This document shows positions 32,611 to 40,727 of a stretch of DNA of 64,000 nucleotides, piece by piece (within the stretch, counting starts at the first letter, position 1; each line of letters begins with the position of its first letter). The notes below the pieces were generated by a model, which was given only the letters and a program-made list of their open reading frames with translations, was not told the DNA's origin and made no database searches. Source of the DNA: Oscillospiraceae bacterium (GTDB taxonomy: Bacteria; Bacillota; Clostridia; Oscillospirales; Acutalibacteraceae); NCBI GenBank assembly GCA_015066385.1, contig SVOJ01000012.1:19201-83200 (forward strand), given 5' to 3'. A program made the position numbers and the translations under genes.

Positions 32611-34650
32611 ATGCCCGAAATTCTTGCCCCTGCAGGGGGGCCCGAACAATTACAGGCGGCTGTGCGAAGCGGTGCGGATGCGGTTTATCTCGGCACAAGT
32701 ACGCTCAATGCTCGCAGAAATGCCAAAAATTTTAATGGTGAGGAACTGTTTGAAGCTGTACGATACTGCCATGCGTACGGCGTGAAAGTATATGTTACCC
32801 TCAATACACTGGTGGCTGACACCGAACTGCAAGAAGTGCAGAACGGCTTACAGACCATTGCACAAAGCGGGGCGGATGCGGTGATTGTGCAGGATTTGGC
32901 CGTTGTCGACCTTGTAAAAAAATGCTGTCCCACCCTCGCTTTGCATGCCTCCACGCAGATGAGCATTCACAATGTGTCGGGTGCCAAGCAGCTCGAAGAA
33001 ATGGGTTTCAAGCGCATTGTAACGGCAAGAGAACTGACTTTAAAAGAAATTGAGGCGATTGCAAGCAGTGTCACTTGTGAAATTGAAGCCTTTGTGCACG
33101 GTGCACACTGCATGAGTGTGTCGGGCATGTGCTATTATTCGGCTCTGCTCGGAAGCCGAAGCGGCAACCGCGGACTTTGTGCACAGCCCTGCCGCCTTGA
33201 TTTTGTGAATCCTCACGGCAGACATTTTGCACTTTCTTTAAAAGACATGAGCCTGCTTGCACACCTGCAGGACATGGAAAAAGCGGGGGTTGCATCCTTT
33301 AAAATCGAGGGCAGAATGAAGCGGCCCGAATATGTTGCGGCGGCGGTGTCTGCCTGCAAAGCGGCTGTGAACGGCGAAAGTTATGACCTTGAAACGCTGA
33401 AAAACGTATTTTCGCGATCAGGCTTCACGGACGGATATCTGACAGGAAAACGCGATGTGACCATGTTCGGCTATCGCACAAAGGAAGATGTGACCGCCAT
33501 GCCGACGGTGTTCGGGCAGTTGGCAAACTTATACCGTGCCGAACGGCAGGCTGTGCCCGTAACGGCTGTTTTTACAATGCAAAACGGACTCCCCTGCTCG
33601 TTCACCTTGTCTGACGGCGAGTATACCGTGACCGCCACGGGAGAAATTCCGCAGACGGCTCTCAACCGTCCTTTGGACAAAGAAAACGCATGCCGTTCTC
33701 TGTCCAAACTCGGCGGAACACCGTTTTATATGACCGCCTTTGACTGCACATTGGATGACGGGCTGATGTTGCCCGCTTCGGCTCTCAATGCCGTACGCAG
33801 GGATGCCGCACAACAACTGTATGACAAACGTGCCGAAATAACCCCCCATGCGTTCACCCCGCAGTTGAAAGAAGAAAAAGCCATTCTTCCAAAACCCGCC
33901 AAAGCAAGACTGCGATTGCATTTTACAAGCGAGGAACAGATTTTCCACATTCCCGACGGAGCACAGATTGTTCTGCCGATGGATGTGATTGACTGCAATC
34001 CGGGGCTGATTAACCGTTTCGGCGAAAACCTGTTTGTGCAGATTCCCGCACTCATTTGGCCCGAAGACGAAGAAAAGACCCTTTCCATCTTATCACGGCT
34101 TGCACAGAACGGCATTGCCGATGCGGTGTGCGACAATATCGGCGCGGTGCGCATGTGTGACGAACTGGGGTTGACCGCACACGGCGGCACGGGCTTGAAT
34201 ATTTTCAATTCCGAAAGCCTTTCGCAGTATGCAAAAATAGGGCTTGCGAGTGCATGTATGTCCTTTGAATGCCACGACAATCAGATGTATGACATGGAAA
34301 ATGAAATCCCCGTCGGACTTCTTGTTTACGGCAGACTGCCGCTGATGCGGCTCCGTGCATGCCCGATGAAAAGTGCGAACGGCTGTTTCGGCTGTGACGG
34401 TAAGAGAGTGCTGACCGACCGAAAAGGGATTGAATTTCCCGTACTGTGTGAACAGCAAAGGTTTTCAACACTGCTCAACAGTGTACCGCTTTATCTCGGT
34501 GATCAGATGTTGCCGCAGACGGATTTTGTGAGCCTTGTTTTCACAACGGAAACCAAAGAAGAATGCCGCATTGCAACAAAATCCTTTATGAATGAAGAAT
34601 ACCCGCCGTTCAAACGAACAACGGGACTTTACAAACGAGGGGTTATGTAA
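32611..34650 (+). CDS. U32-family protein (RlhA/TrhP-like, DUF3656 type)
   Basis: ATG 32611 (MPEILAPAGGPEQL) follows GGACGGAGG; the product is 679 residues. AVRSGADAVYLG near residue 17, HASTQMSIHN near 112 and the Cys-containing block HGAHCMSVSGMCYYS, SGNRGLCAQPCR near 170-195 define the U32 family. The C-terminal half is of the long, DUF3656-type form with CPMKSANGCFGC near 590, possibly another metal or cluster site. Family members hydroxylate 23S rRNA (RlhA) or wobble uridine of tRNA (TrhP), using prephenate-derived chemistry; older annotation as peptidases is doubtful. Which RNA is modified here cannot be told. Confidence 0.88.
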   Translation: MPEILAPAGGPEQLQAAVRSGADAVYLGTSTLNARRNAKNFNGEELFEAVRYCHAYGVKVYVTLNTLVADTELQEVQNGLQTIAQSGADAVIVQDLAVVDLVKKCCPTLALHASTQMSIHNVSGAKQLEEMGFKRIVTARELTLKEIEAIASSVTCEIEAFVHGAHCMSVSGMCYYSALLGSRSGNRGLCAQPCRLDFVNPHGRHFALSLKDMSLLAHLQDMEKAGVASFKIEGRMKRPEYVAAAVSACKAAVNGESYDLETLKNVFSRSGFTDGYLTGKRDVTMFGYRTKEDVTAMPTVFGQLANLYRAERQAVPVTAVFTMQNGLPCSFTLSDGEYTVTATGEIPQTALNRPLDKENACRSLSKLGGTPFYMTAFDCTLDDGLMLPASALNAVRRDAAQQLYDKRAEITPHAFTPQLKEEKAILPKPAKARLRLHFTSEEQIFHIPDGAQIVLPMDVIDCNPGLINRFGENLFVQIPALIWPEDEEKTLSILSRLAQNGIADAVCDNIGAVRMCDELGLTAHGGTGLNIFNSESLSQYAKIGLASACMSFECHDNQMYDMENEIPVGLLVYGRLPLMRLRACPMKSANGCFGCDGKRVLTDRKGIEFPVLCEQQRFSTLLNSVPLYLGDQMLPQTDFVSLVFTTETKEECRIATKSFMNEEYPPFKRTTGLYKRGVM

Positions 34651-34654
34651 TTTT

Positions 34655-35197
34655 TTATCTTTTATGCTTTTTGTTCGCCTGCATCAGTTCACGGATGTGG
34701 GCGAATGTTTTTTCTTCGCCTTCAAGGCTGAGCATCACAAGCCAGCTTTCGAGCAGTTCGGCAGTGGCGGGGTGAATGGAACGGTAGTCCTTGCCGTTGT
34801 TGTAATAATCCAGTGCGGCACGGTCCGTATATTTATCCCCTTTGTAGATTTTGCATGCCGCCACACGGTCGCAGAACATTTCGACGGTGTATTTTAAGGG
34901 CATTTCAACGGGCACGATACGCTGTTCGGCGATGCTGAAATCCGTCCAGTATTCAAAATGATGTTTGTTTCTGCCTTTGTGATGCATCCATGCCGCAGAA
35001 TAGCCGTTCTGGATGCGCTCGTTGACATTGGGGCTTTTGTCGCCGGCATAATACTTTGCACCTGTCAGAAATTCCGCAGGGCTGTATTTGGACAGATCAT
35101 GCCGAAGTCCCTGCCACAGAATGCCGACCTTTGCACAATGGCGGATGACGGCATGGCGGTGTGCTGTGATGGTTTTAAAATGTTGCAGAATTTTCAT
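34655..35197 (-). CDS. DUF5662 family protein
   Basis: ATG 35197 (MKILQHFKTITAHR) is preferred, since the track start lies inside the upstream toxin gene; the product is 180 residues. The protein is rich in His, Tyr and Asp (GLRHDLSKYSPAEFL, AAWMHHKGRNKHHFEYW, YFHY-like spacing), suggesting an HD-like or metal-dependent hydrolase arrangement. The family is recognised but has no proven function. It lies eight bases after the Doc gene and could be cotranscribed. The ribosome site (AGTAGGCG) is weak. Confidence 0.7.
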   Translation of the reverse strand: MKILQHFKTITAHRHAVIRHCAKVGILWQGLRHDLSKYSPAEFLTGAKYYAGDKSPNVNERIQNGYSAAWMHHKGRNKHHFEYWTDFSIAEQRIVPVEMPLKYTVEMFCDRVAACKIYKGDKYTDRAALDYYNNGKDYRSIHPATAELLESWLVMLSLEGEEKTFAHIRELMQANKKHKR

Positions 35198-35205
35198 CTG
35201 TACGC

Positions 35206-35586
35206 CTACTTTATCAAATGAGAATGTATCCAACTTAAAATGTCATCATAGTTAAAAGAGCCGTCTGCAACAGACAATCCAAATTCAATCAATTCCTTTT
35301 GACTATAATTCAACATTCTATCGTTGAGTTGCAATGTCATCAACATAACAAAAGCACCAATTCTTTTATTTCCGTCAATGAATGCATGGTTTTTGATCAA
35401 TGCAAATGTAAGACGTGCTGCTTTTTCTTCAACAGAAGGATATACTTCATAACCCTCAAAACCGTTCAAAGCACTGAAAACAGCAGATTCCAACAAATTA
35501 TAGTCCCGAACCCCATGACTTCCGCCGGTTTTTTCAATTAACTTTTCATGCGTTGAAACAATCTCGTTAACAGACAATAATATCAT
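35206..35586 (-). CDS. Doc-type Fic-domain toxin
   Basis: This is a 126-residue protein with the Fic/Doc active motif HAFIDGNKRIG near residue 67. The Doc toxin of phage P1 phosphorylates EF-Tu; close relatives carry HxFxDxNKR, while AMPylating Fic proteins have HxFxxGNGR, so phosphorylation is the likelier reaction. The start overlaps the antitoxin gene by four bases (ATGA), the classic toxin-antitoxin layout. It lies in an AT-rich accessory patch. Confidence 0.9.
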   Translation of the reverse strand: MILLSVNEIVSTHEKLIEKTGGSHGVRDYNLLESAVFSALNGFEGYEVYPSVEEKAARLTFALIKNHAFIDGNKRIGAFVMLMTLQLNDRMLNYSQKELIEFGLSVADGSFNYDDILSWIHSHLIK

Positions 35587-35834
35587 TTTGCCAACTCCAG
35601 AAAAGCTTCCATATTATCAGCAAGTATTTTTTCAGCAGTTTCGTTTATTTTTTGTTTGCGCAATTGCATGATTTTGGAAACTTCCTCATATTCATCAAAA
35701 TCAACAATAACATACCTCGGCTTGTTGTTTTTCAGAATAACAGCCATTCCGCTTTCATCAACCATGCGTACAACTTTAGAAAAATTCTGATTTGCATCTG
35801 TCATAGGAACAAGATAATTGGTATTCACCATCAT
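35583..35834 (-). CDS. Phd/YefM-family antitoxin
   Basis: This is an 83-residue protein behind GAGGTGAT. MTDANQNFSKVVRMVDESGMAVILKNNKPRYVIVDFDEYEE is the N-terminal Phd fold that dimerises and binds DNA. The C-terminal helix (IMQLRKQKINETAEKIL) would wrap the Doc toxin. It probably represses its own promoter, with repression tuned by the toxin. The pair is complete and apparently intact. Confidence 0.9.
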   Translation of the reverse strand: MMVNTNYLVPMTDANQNFSKVVRMVDESGMAVILKNNKPRYVIVDFDEYEEVSKIMQLRKQKINETAEKILADNMEAFLELAK

Positions 35835-35891
35835 TTTTTTATCACCTCATAACTATTATATGCAAATTATAGGATAAAATCAACCTATTTT

Positions 35892-36302
35892 TTAATATAA
35901 AACCTTGGAAAGAATGAAACAGACCCACAGTGCAACCACAAAAGCGGATTCAGCGGGGATTGCCAATTTTGTATAGGGGCATTTCCAGCCCTTGTCCACA
36001 AACAGGAAAATAGTTCTTGTGACAAGCACCGTGGTGGCAAAAAACAGACCGCCGACCAGCGAATAAACGGGCGTTTTCAACGCAATGGTCAGATACAGCA
36101 AAAAGGCACCCAGTGCAAAGGAAATACCGCCGTAATAGACACGGATTTCGGTTTTGCCTGCATTATCAACAGGCTTGACGGAAAAAGATTCCGCATTCTT
36201 GATGGGATTTGTGATAAATACAATTGCCATGCCGAAAAAGTAAGCCACAAGTCCGATCACGGCAATGCCCGCCGGCAGATTGGAAAAGAAAATTTCTTTC
36301 AA
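35892..36302 (-). CDS. DUF4345-like membrane protein
   Basis: This is a 136-residue protein starting at TTG 36302 behind AAGGAGAT. It has four membrane segments. VYYGGISFALGAFLLYLTI near residue 55 and a hydrophobic C-terminus (AFVVALWVCFILSKVLY) fit the DUF4345 family. No function is known. It lies between two toxin-antitoxin pairs and appears to be a single gene. Confidence 0.65.
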   Translation of the reverse strand: MKEIFFSNLPAGIAVIGLVAYFFGMAIVFITNPIKNAESFSVKPVDNAGKTEIRVYYGGISFALGAFLLYLTIALKTPVYSLVGGLFFATTVLVTRTIFLFVDKGWKCPYTKLAIPAESAFVVALWVCFILSKVLY

Positions 36303-36377
36303 GATAACCTATCTCCTTTTTATTTATGCTATAGATTCAGCATATTTTTTGTTTAATGCTTTCAGGACATCTTTAAA

Positions 36378-36707
36378 TTAAATATCCATTTGTTTCAGTG
36401 CTTCTCGTTGATCTCTTCTGCCGTAAATGACTGCGGTTATATGTACCTCTTTCAGTTCATCATTCACCCAGAAATAAACAAGAAAATTTTTGACCGGCAT
36501 TTTATGTATACCGTGGCTTTTCCACGGTTCTTCATCCACAAGAGCGATTCTTTTCGGCATCGTACAAAGAGAAAGTATCCTCTTTTCCAGTTCATCAAGT
36601 AATCTTGTTGCCGCACCGGATTCTTTGAGAACACCGCTGATGTAAATGAAAATTTCAAACATCTGTGCACTTGCCTGCGGAGTGATTTTTACTTTGTATT
36701 CATCCAT
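36378..36707 (-). CDS. RelE/ParE-family toxin
   Basis: ATG 36707 (MDEYKVKITPQA) follows AAGGAG; the product is 109 residues. ASAQMFEIFIYISGVLKE, ATRLLDELEKRILSLCTMP and the strand pair FLVYFWVNDELKEVHITAVIYGRRDQ are the RelE/ParE fold. The final basic residues (YGRRDQ) are where RelE-type enzymes bind RNA; ParE-type members poison gyrase instead, and the choice cannot be made here. It overlaps the antitoxin gene by eight bases. Confidence 0.85.
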   Translation of the reverse strand: MDEYKVKITPQASAQMFEIFIYISGVLKESGAATRLLDELEKRILSLCTMPKRIALVDEEPWKSHGIHKMPVKNFLVYFWVNDELKEVHITAVIYGRRDQREALKQMDI

Positions 36708-37008
36708 TCGCAATCTCCTTGCGAAGTGAGGCAAAAACATCCCCGACATCAAGAGATTCGCCGTTCTTTGCTTGATTCAGACCGGTTTCCATCATGGTGT
36801 TAAAGGTAGCCTTATCCATTTCATCAAGAGAAGCAGGTGCACTTGGCAAAGACAAAGAAAAAGGAATTCCTTTTTTCATAATAATTTGTTTGTAAAGCAT
36901 ATTGATCACAACAGACACGGGAATACCGAGTTGCGACATAATTTCTTCCGCTTGCTGTTTCACATCCGGCTCAACGCGGGCAAGCACATTTGCAGTTTTT
37001 GCTGCCAT
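36700..37008 (-). CDS. RelB/DinJ-family antitoxin
   Basis: ATG 37008 (MAAKTANVLARV) lies eight bases after AGGTGG; the product is 102 residues, and the track start is too early. TANVLARVEPDVKQQAEEIMSQLGIPVSVVINMLYKQII is the ribbon-helix-helix DNA-binding unit of RelB/DinJ antitoxins. The C-terminal half would bind the toxin. It likely represses the promoter at 37031-37059. Confidence 0.87.
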   Translation of the reverse strand: MAAKTANVLARVEPDVKQQAEEIMSQLGIPVSVVINMLYKQIIMKKGIPFSLSLPSAPASLDEMDKATFNTMMETGLNQAKNGESLDVGDVFASLRKEIANG

Positions 37009-37030
37009 ACTCATTCCACCTTTCATATAT

Positions 37031-37059
37031 ATTATAACCATTTGTATAACGAATTGCAA
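37031..37059 (-). promoter_or_regulatory. Promoter of the RelB/RelE-type pair
   Basis: On the minus strand TTGCAA (37054-37059) and TATAAT (37031-37036) are 17 bp apart. The inverted repeat TTATA-8N-TATAA overlaps the -10 and is a plausible antitoxin operator. Confidence 0.65.
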
Positions 37060-37075
37060 TACATTTTTAAACATT

Positions 37076-37109
37076 TAAAAAAGCACATCGCAATCAAGCG
37101 GTGTGCTTT
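37076..37109 (-). terminator. Terminator after the OFA transporter gene
   Basis: On the minus strand AAAGCACA pairs with TGTGCTTT and is followed by more T, 15 bp after the transporter stop. Confidence 0.8.
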
Positions 37110-37124
37110 CGTTTATGTTTAGTT

Positions 37125-38315
37125 TTATGCTTTTTTGATTGTGAGGTTGTCAACCAGGCCGATGACCGAGCAAACAAGAAGAACAACAAACACGGCAAGG
37201 AACGAGCCCGTTGCATCCACGATTTTACCTGCAAGGGTAGCATAGAATGCGGACGGAATGAGGATGAGGTTGAGCAGAGCGTAATTGAGTGAGAAGTTCT
37301 TCGGGCCGTAGAAAGCATTGGAAAATGCAGCCGAAACGGTCGGAGAAAAGCCGTAAGAGAAGGCACACAGGGCAACACCGATAACCACAAGTGCGGACAC
37401 CTTGGTTGCGACACCGAGCAATGCAAGCCCCGAAGCGGCAATGGCAACGGCGGAGGTGATGTACTGTGTTTTGCGGATGCCGAGTGCATCGAAGACGGCG
37501 CCCGATGCGAGTCTGCCGAAGCCGTTGAAGATGGCAAGCAGGCTTGCCAGTGTGACCGCCACATTTTCTGCAAGACCGCCCGAAAGCAGAATATCCTTAC
37601 CGAATGCAAGCGTGACACTGCCGACAGCGGAGAACAGAATGAAGAACAGGAACAACTGCCAGAAAGAGGGTCTTTTCAGCATTTCGGCGGCGGTAAAGTC
37701 CCGCTGTTCGGTGTTCACCTTTTTGGTGACGGCAGGCAGTTCTTCGGGCTTCGGGGCACGGATGAACAGACCGCAGACAATCAGCACCGCCCCGATGAGA
37801 ATGCCGTAAACGAGGTACGTTTTGCTCCAACCGACATTAACATTGTTAAACAATTTGGCGGCAATGTTCCCGAGTACAAAGGAACTGAAACCGAATGCCA
37901 TCATCAGAACACCCGAGCACACACCCTTTTTGTCGGGGAACCATGCACTTGTGAGGGCAATAACAACATTATAGACAACGCCGATACCGAGGCCCGCCAT
38001 GATACCGTAACCGAGATACAGCAGGATCACGGGGGATTCAGCCGTGATCGTAGAGGTCAGCAAGAAACCGCCTGCAACGAGCACACCGCTGACAGCCATG
38101 CGGATTTTGGAGCTGATTTTTTGATTGAGCAGACCCGAAAACAAACCGCCCAAACAAAACATGCTCATGGTGATGGTGTAATTAAGACCCAATTGCGAAC
38201 CTGACCAACCGAAAGCGGCAAAAGGTGCTTTGATCACCGACCATGCATAAATGATTCCGGCAAAGAACAGTGCGAAAGCACCAAGCCCCAAGCGAAGCCA
38301 ACGGTTGTTTTTCAT
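37125..38315 (-). CDS. MFS transporter, oxalate/formate antiporter (OFA) family
   Basis: ATG 38315 (MKNNRWLRLGLG) is taken as start, with AAAGGGTG upstream; the product is 396 residues with twelve membrane segments. ALFFAGIIYAWSVIKAPFA at the N-terminus and GIMAGLGIGVVYNVVIALTSAWFPDKKGVCSGVLMMAFG near residue 105 are hallmarks of the OFA family, which exchanges small carboxylates such as oxalate, formate or lactate. It follows the acyl-CoA ligase gene by five bases, so the likely job is carboxylate uptake feeding CoA activation. The substrate is not evident. Confidence 0.87.
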   Translation of the reverse strand: MKNNRWLRLGLGAFALFFAGIIYAWSVIKAPFAAFGWSGSQLGLNYTITMSMFCLGGLFSGLLNQKISSKIRMAVSGVLVAGGFLLTSTITAESPVILLYLGYGIMAGLGIGVVYNVVIALTSAWFPDKKGVCSGVLMMAFGFSSFVLGNIAAKLFNNVNVGWSKTYLVYGILIGAVLIVCGLFIRAPKPEELPAVTKKVNTEQRDFTAAEMLKRPSFWQLFLFFILFSAVGSVTLAFGKDILLSGGLAENVAVTLASLLAIFNGFGRLASGAVFDALGIRKTQYITSAVAIAASGLALLGVATKVSALVVIGVALCAFSYGFSPTVSAAFSNAFYGPKNFSLNYALLNLILIPSAFYATLAGKIVDATGSFLAVFVVLLVCSVIGLVDNLTIKKA

Positions 38316-38320
38316 TTTTT

Positions 38321-39955
38321 TCACCCTTTCGTTACGGTTTCCACAAGGCGGGTGGCACCGAACATTTCACGAAGTTTCGGTTTTTCGATCTTGCCGGTGG
38401 CATTTCTCGGCACTTGCGTAAATATGATTTTACGGGGACGTTTGTAACGCGGAAGTTCTGTGCAGAACGCATTGACTTCTTCCTCGGTCAATGACATACC
38501 TTCTTTTGCTTCAATAATGGCGGCGGCAATTTCGCCGAGACGGGCATCGGGAAGTCCGATAACGGCAACGTCTTTGATCTTATCGTGTGCACGCAGGAAA
38601 TCTTCGATCTGTACGGGATATAAGTTTTCACCGCCGGTGATGATAACATCCTTTTTGCGGTCAACCAAGAACACAAAGCCGTCTTCGTCGACCTTTGCCA
38701 TGTCGCCCGTATACAGCCAGCCGTCTTTGATGCTGTCGGCTGTGGCTTCTTCATTTTTATAGTAACACTTCATAACACCGGGACCGTTGAGAATGAGTTC
38801 ACCGACTTCTTCGGTTTCACATTGCGTGCCGTCCGGGTGTACCACCTTTGCCTGCCAGCCGAAACCGGGAATACCGATTGCACCGACCTTGTGCAGGTTT
38901 TCACAGCCGAGATGCAATGCACCGGGGCCGATAGATTCACTCAGACCGTAGTTGGTGTCGTAACTGTGATTCGGAAATACTTCCATCCAACGCTTGATGA
39001 GCGAGGGAGGTACGGGCTGCGCACCGATATGCATAAGACGCCATTGGTCAAGTTTGTAATCGGCAAGGCTTACCTCTCCGCGTTCAATGGCATCGAGAAT
39101 ATCCTGTGCCCACGGCACAAGAAGCCACACGATGGTGCACTGTTCGTCGGAAGCCGTGCGCAGAATCCATTCGGGTCTGACACCGCGCAGAAGAACCGCT
39201 TTGCCACCGACCAGGAATGAGCCGAACCAATGCATTTTTGCACCTGTGTGATACAGCGGCGGAATGCAAAGGAATACGTCCTCGTGGGTCTGTCCGTGGT
39301 GTGCCTGCTCGACAAGGCAGGAATGATACAATGCCTTGTGTGCGTGCAGAATGGCTTTCGGGAATCCCGTTGTGCCCGAAGAAAAATAGATTGCGGCATC
39401 GTCTTCTTCGGTCAGTGCCACTGCGGGTGCAGTGGTGGAACAATAAGTCATATAACGCAGCATATCCTCCGCAAAATCGGGGACATCACTGCCGACATAA
39501 AACAGTGTTTTTACGGTGGGCATATTGCCAAGCCCCGCTTGTACACGTTCGGTGAATTCAGGCCCGAAAATAAGCATGCAAACATCGGCAAGGTCAAGAC
39601 AATAAGTGATTTCATCTGCCGCATAACGATAATTCATCGGCACAGCCAAGGCACCCGTTTTGAGAATGCCGAAATAAACCGGAAGCCATTCCAGTGAATT
39701 CATCAGAAGTACCGCAACCTTATCGCCTTTTTTGATGCCTCTTGTGAGCAGAAGATTGGCAATGCGATTGGCTTTGACATCAAATTCGCGCCATGTCATT
39801 TCACGGCGGTAACGTTCGGAAGAACCTGTTTCAATGAGATTGAATTCTCTCCAGTTCATATTGCGGTCGGCAATACGGTCGGGATTTATTTCAACCAATG
39901 CCACCTCATCGGGATAGAGTTTGGCATTGCGTTCAAGAATTTCGGGAATGGTCAT
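38321..39955 (-). CDS. Acyl-CoA ligase, class I adenylate-forming enzyme
   Basis: This is a 544-residue protein with the complete set of ANL-superfamily motifs: YFSSGTTGFPKAI near residue 190 (P-loop), TNYGLSESIG near 337, GWLYTGDMAKVDEDGF near 420, and the C-terminal catalytic Lys in NATGKIEKPKLR near 525. It adenylates a carboxylate and transfers it to CoA. An extra segment with a repeated WREF (NMNWREFNL and EMTWREFDV, residues 33-58) precedes the usual ANRIAN stretch, perhaps a small local duplication. It is cotranscribed with the OFA transporter. The promoter carries a palindrome shared with the trpXYZ-like operon. Confidence 0.88.
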   Translation of the reverse strand: MTIPEILERNAKLYPDEVALVEINPDRIADRNMNWREFNLIETGSSERYRREMTWREFDVKANRIANLLLTRGIKKGDKVAVLLMNSLEWLPVYFGILKTGALAVPMNYRYAADEITYCLDLADVCMLIFGPEFTERVQAGLGNMPTVKTLFYVGSDVPDFAEDMLRYMTYCSTTAPAVALTEEDDAAIYFSSGTTGFPKAILHAHKALYHSCLVEQAHHGQTHEDVFLCIPPLYHTGAKMHWFGSFLVGGKAVLLRGVRPEWILRTASDEQCTIVWLLVPWAQDILDAIERGEVSLADYKLDQWRLMHIGAQPVPPSLIKRWMEVFPNHSYDTNYGLSESIGPGALHLGCENLHKVGAIGIPGFGWQAKVVHPDGTQCETEEVGELILNGPGVMKCYYKNEEATADSIKDGWLYTGDMAKVDEDGFVFLVDRKKDVIITGGENLYPVQIEDFLRAHDKIKDVAVIGLPDARLGEIAAAIIEAKEGMSLTEEEVNAFCTELPRYKRPRKIIFTQVPRNATGKIEKPKLREMFGATRLVETVTKG

Positions 39956-39974
39956 AAGGCATTTTCCTTTCGTG

Positions 39975-40020
39975 CTTTAGTGCTTTTATACATAAAAGCA
40001 TGAAAACTTTTATGTGTCAA
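39975..40020 (-). promoter_or_regulatory. Promoter and candidate operator of the ligase-transporter operon
   Basis: On the minus strand TTGACA (40015-40020) is followed immediately by the perfect inverted repeat CATAAAAG-8N-CTTTTATG (39991-40014), then AAAGCACTAAAG (39975-39986). The repeat occupies the -35/-10 spacer and a weak -10 (TTTTAT). Confidence 0.55.
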
Positions 40021-40079
40021 AATATAACATACAAAAATCGGCTTGTCAAGCCAAAAACGATGCGTTTTTAAAAAAAATA

Positions 40080-40108
40080 TTGCAGGATAAAAACAATATC
40101 TGTATAAT
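40080..40108 (+). promoter_or_regulatory. mntP promoter
   Basis: TTGCAG and TATAAT are 17 bp apart, about 20 bp before the AAGAGG ribosome site. The leader is too short for a yybP-ykoY manganese riboswitch. Confidence 0.75.
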
Positions 40109-40139
40109 AATTCTGAAATTTAAAAAGAGGTATGATTTT

Positions 40140-40727
40140 ATGGGTTTATGGGAAGTTTTTGCGGTCGGGCTCGGTCTTGCGATGGATGCCTTTTCCGTTG
40201 CAATCTGCAAGGGATTGTCCATGCCGAAAATTGACAAAAAACAAACAGCGATCATTGCACTGTTTTTCGGCGGTTTTCAGGCTTTGATGCCGTTTCTCGG
40301 CTGGGCATTGGGTAAGCAGTTTGAACAGTATATCACGGCTGTGGATCACTGGATTGCATTCATTCTGCTGCTCATCATCGGCGGTAAAATGATTCTGGAT
40401 GTCATCAAGGACCGCAAAGAGTGCAAGGAATGTGATGAGAAAGCAACCGCAAACAAACTTGATCTCAGGGAATTATTTGCCATGGCAATTGCCACAAGCA
40501 TTGATGCACTTGCCATGGGAGTGACCTTTGCATTTTTAAAGGTCAACATTGCATCGGCAGTCACGGTGATCGGTGTGACCACGTTCATTCTTGCCGTGAT
40601 CGGCGTTCTGCTCGGACATAAATTCGGTGCAAAATGGAAAGACAAAGCCGCCCTTGCAGGCGGCATCGTACTGATTGCGTTAGGCACAAAAATTCTGCTT
40701 GAACACCTCGGTGTTCTTACCTTTTAA
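40140..40727 (+). CDS. mntP: Manganese efflux pump MntP
   Basis: ATG 40140 (MGLWEVFAVGLGL) follows AAGAGG; the track start is 42 codons too early. This is a 195-residue protein with six membrane segments in two repeats. GLAMDAFSVAICKG near residue 13 and ATSIDALAMGVTFAFL near 120 carry the paired Asp residues conserved in MntP. It exports excess Mn2+. The stop codon overlaps the convergent lipoprotein gene by three bases. No manganese riboswitch was seen, unlike many mntP genes. Confidence 0.93.
   Translation: MGLWEVFAVGLGLAMDAFSVAICKGLSMPKIDKKQTAIIALFFGGFQALMPFLGWALGKQFEQYITAVDHWIAFILLLIIGGKMILDVIKDRKECKECDEKATANKLDLRELFAMAIATSIDALAMGVTFAFLKVNIASAVTVIGVTTFILAVIGVLLGHKFGAKWKDKAALAGGIVLIALGTKILLEHLGVLTF

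Noticed and set aside
40021-40139. Manganese riboswitch before mntP
   Set aside because: The predicted transcript leader is only about 25-30 nt, too short for the yybP-ykoY fold.
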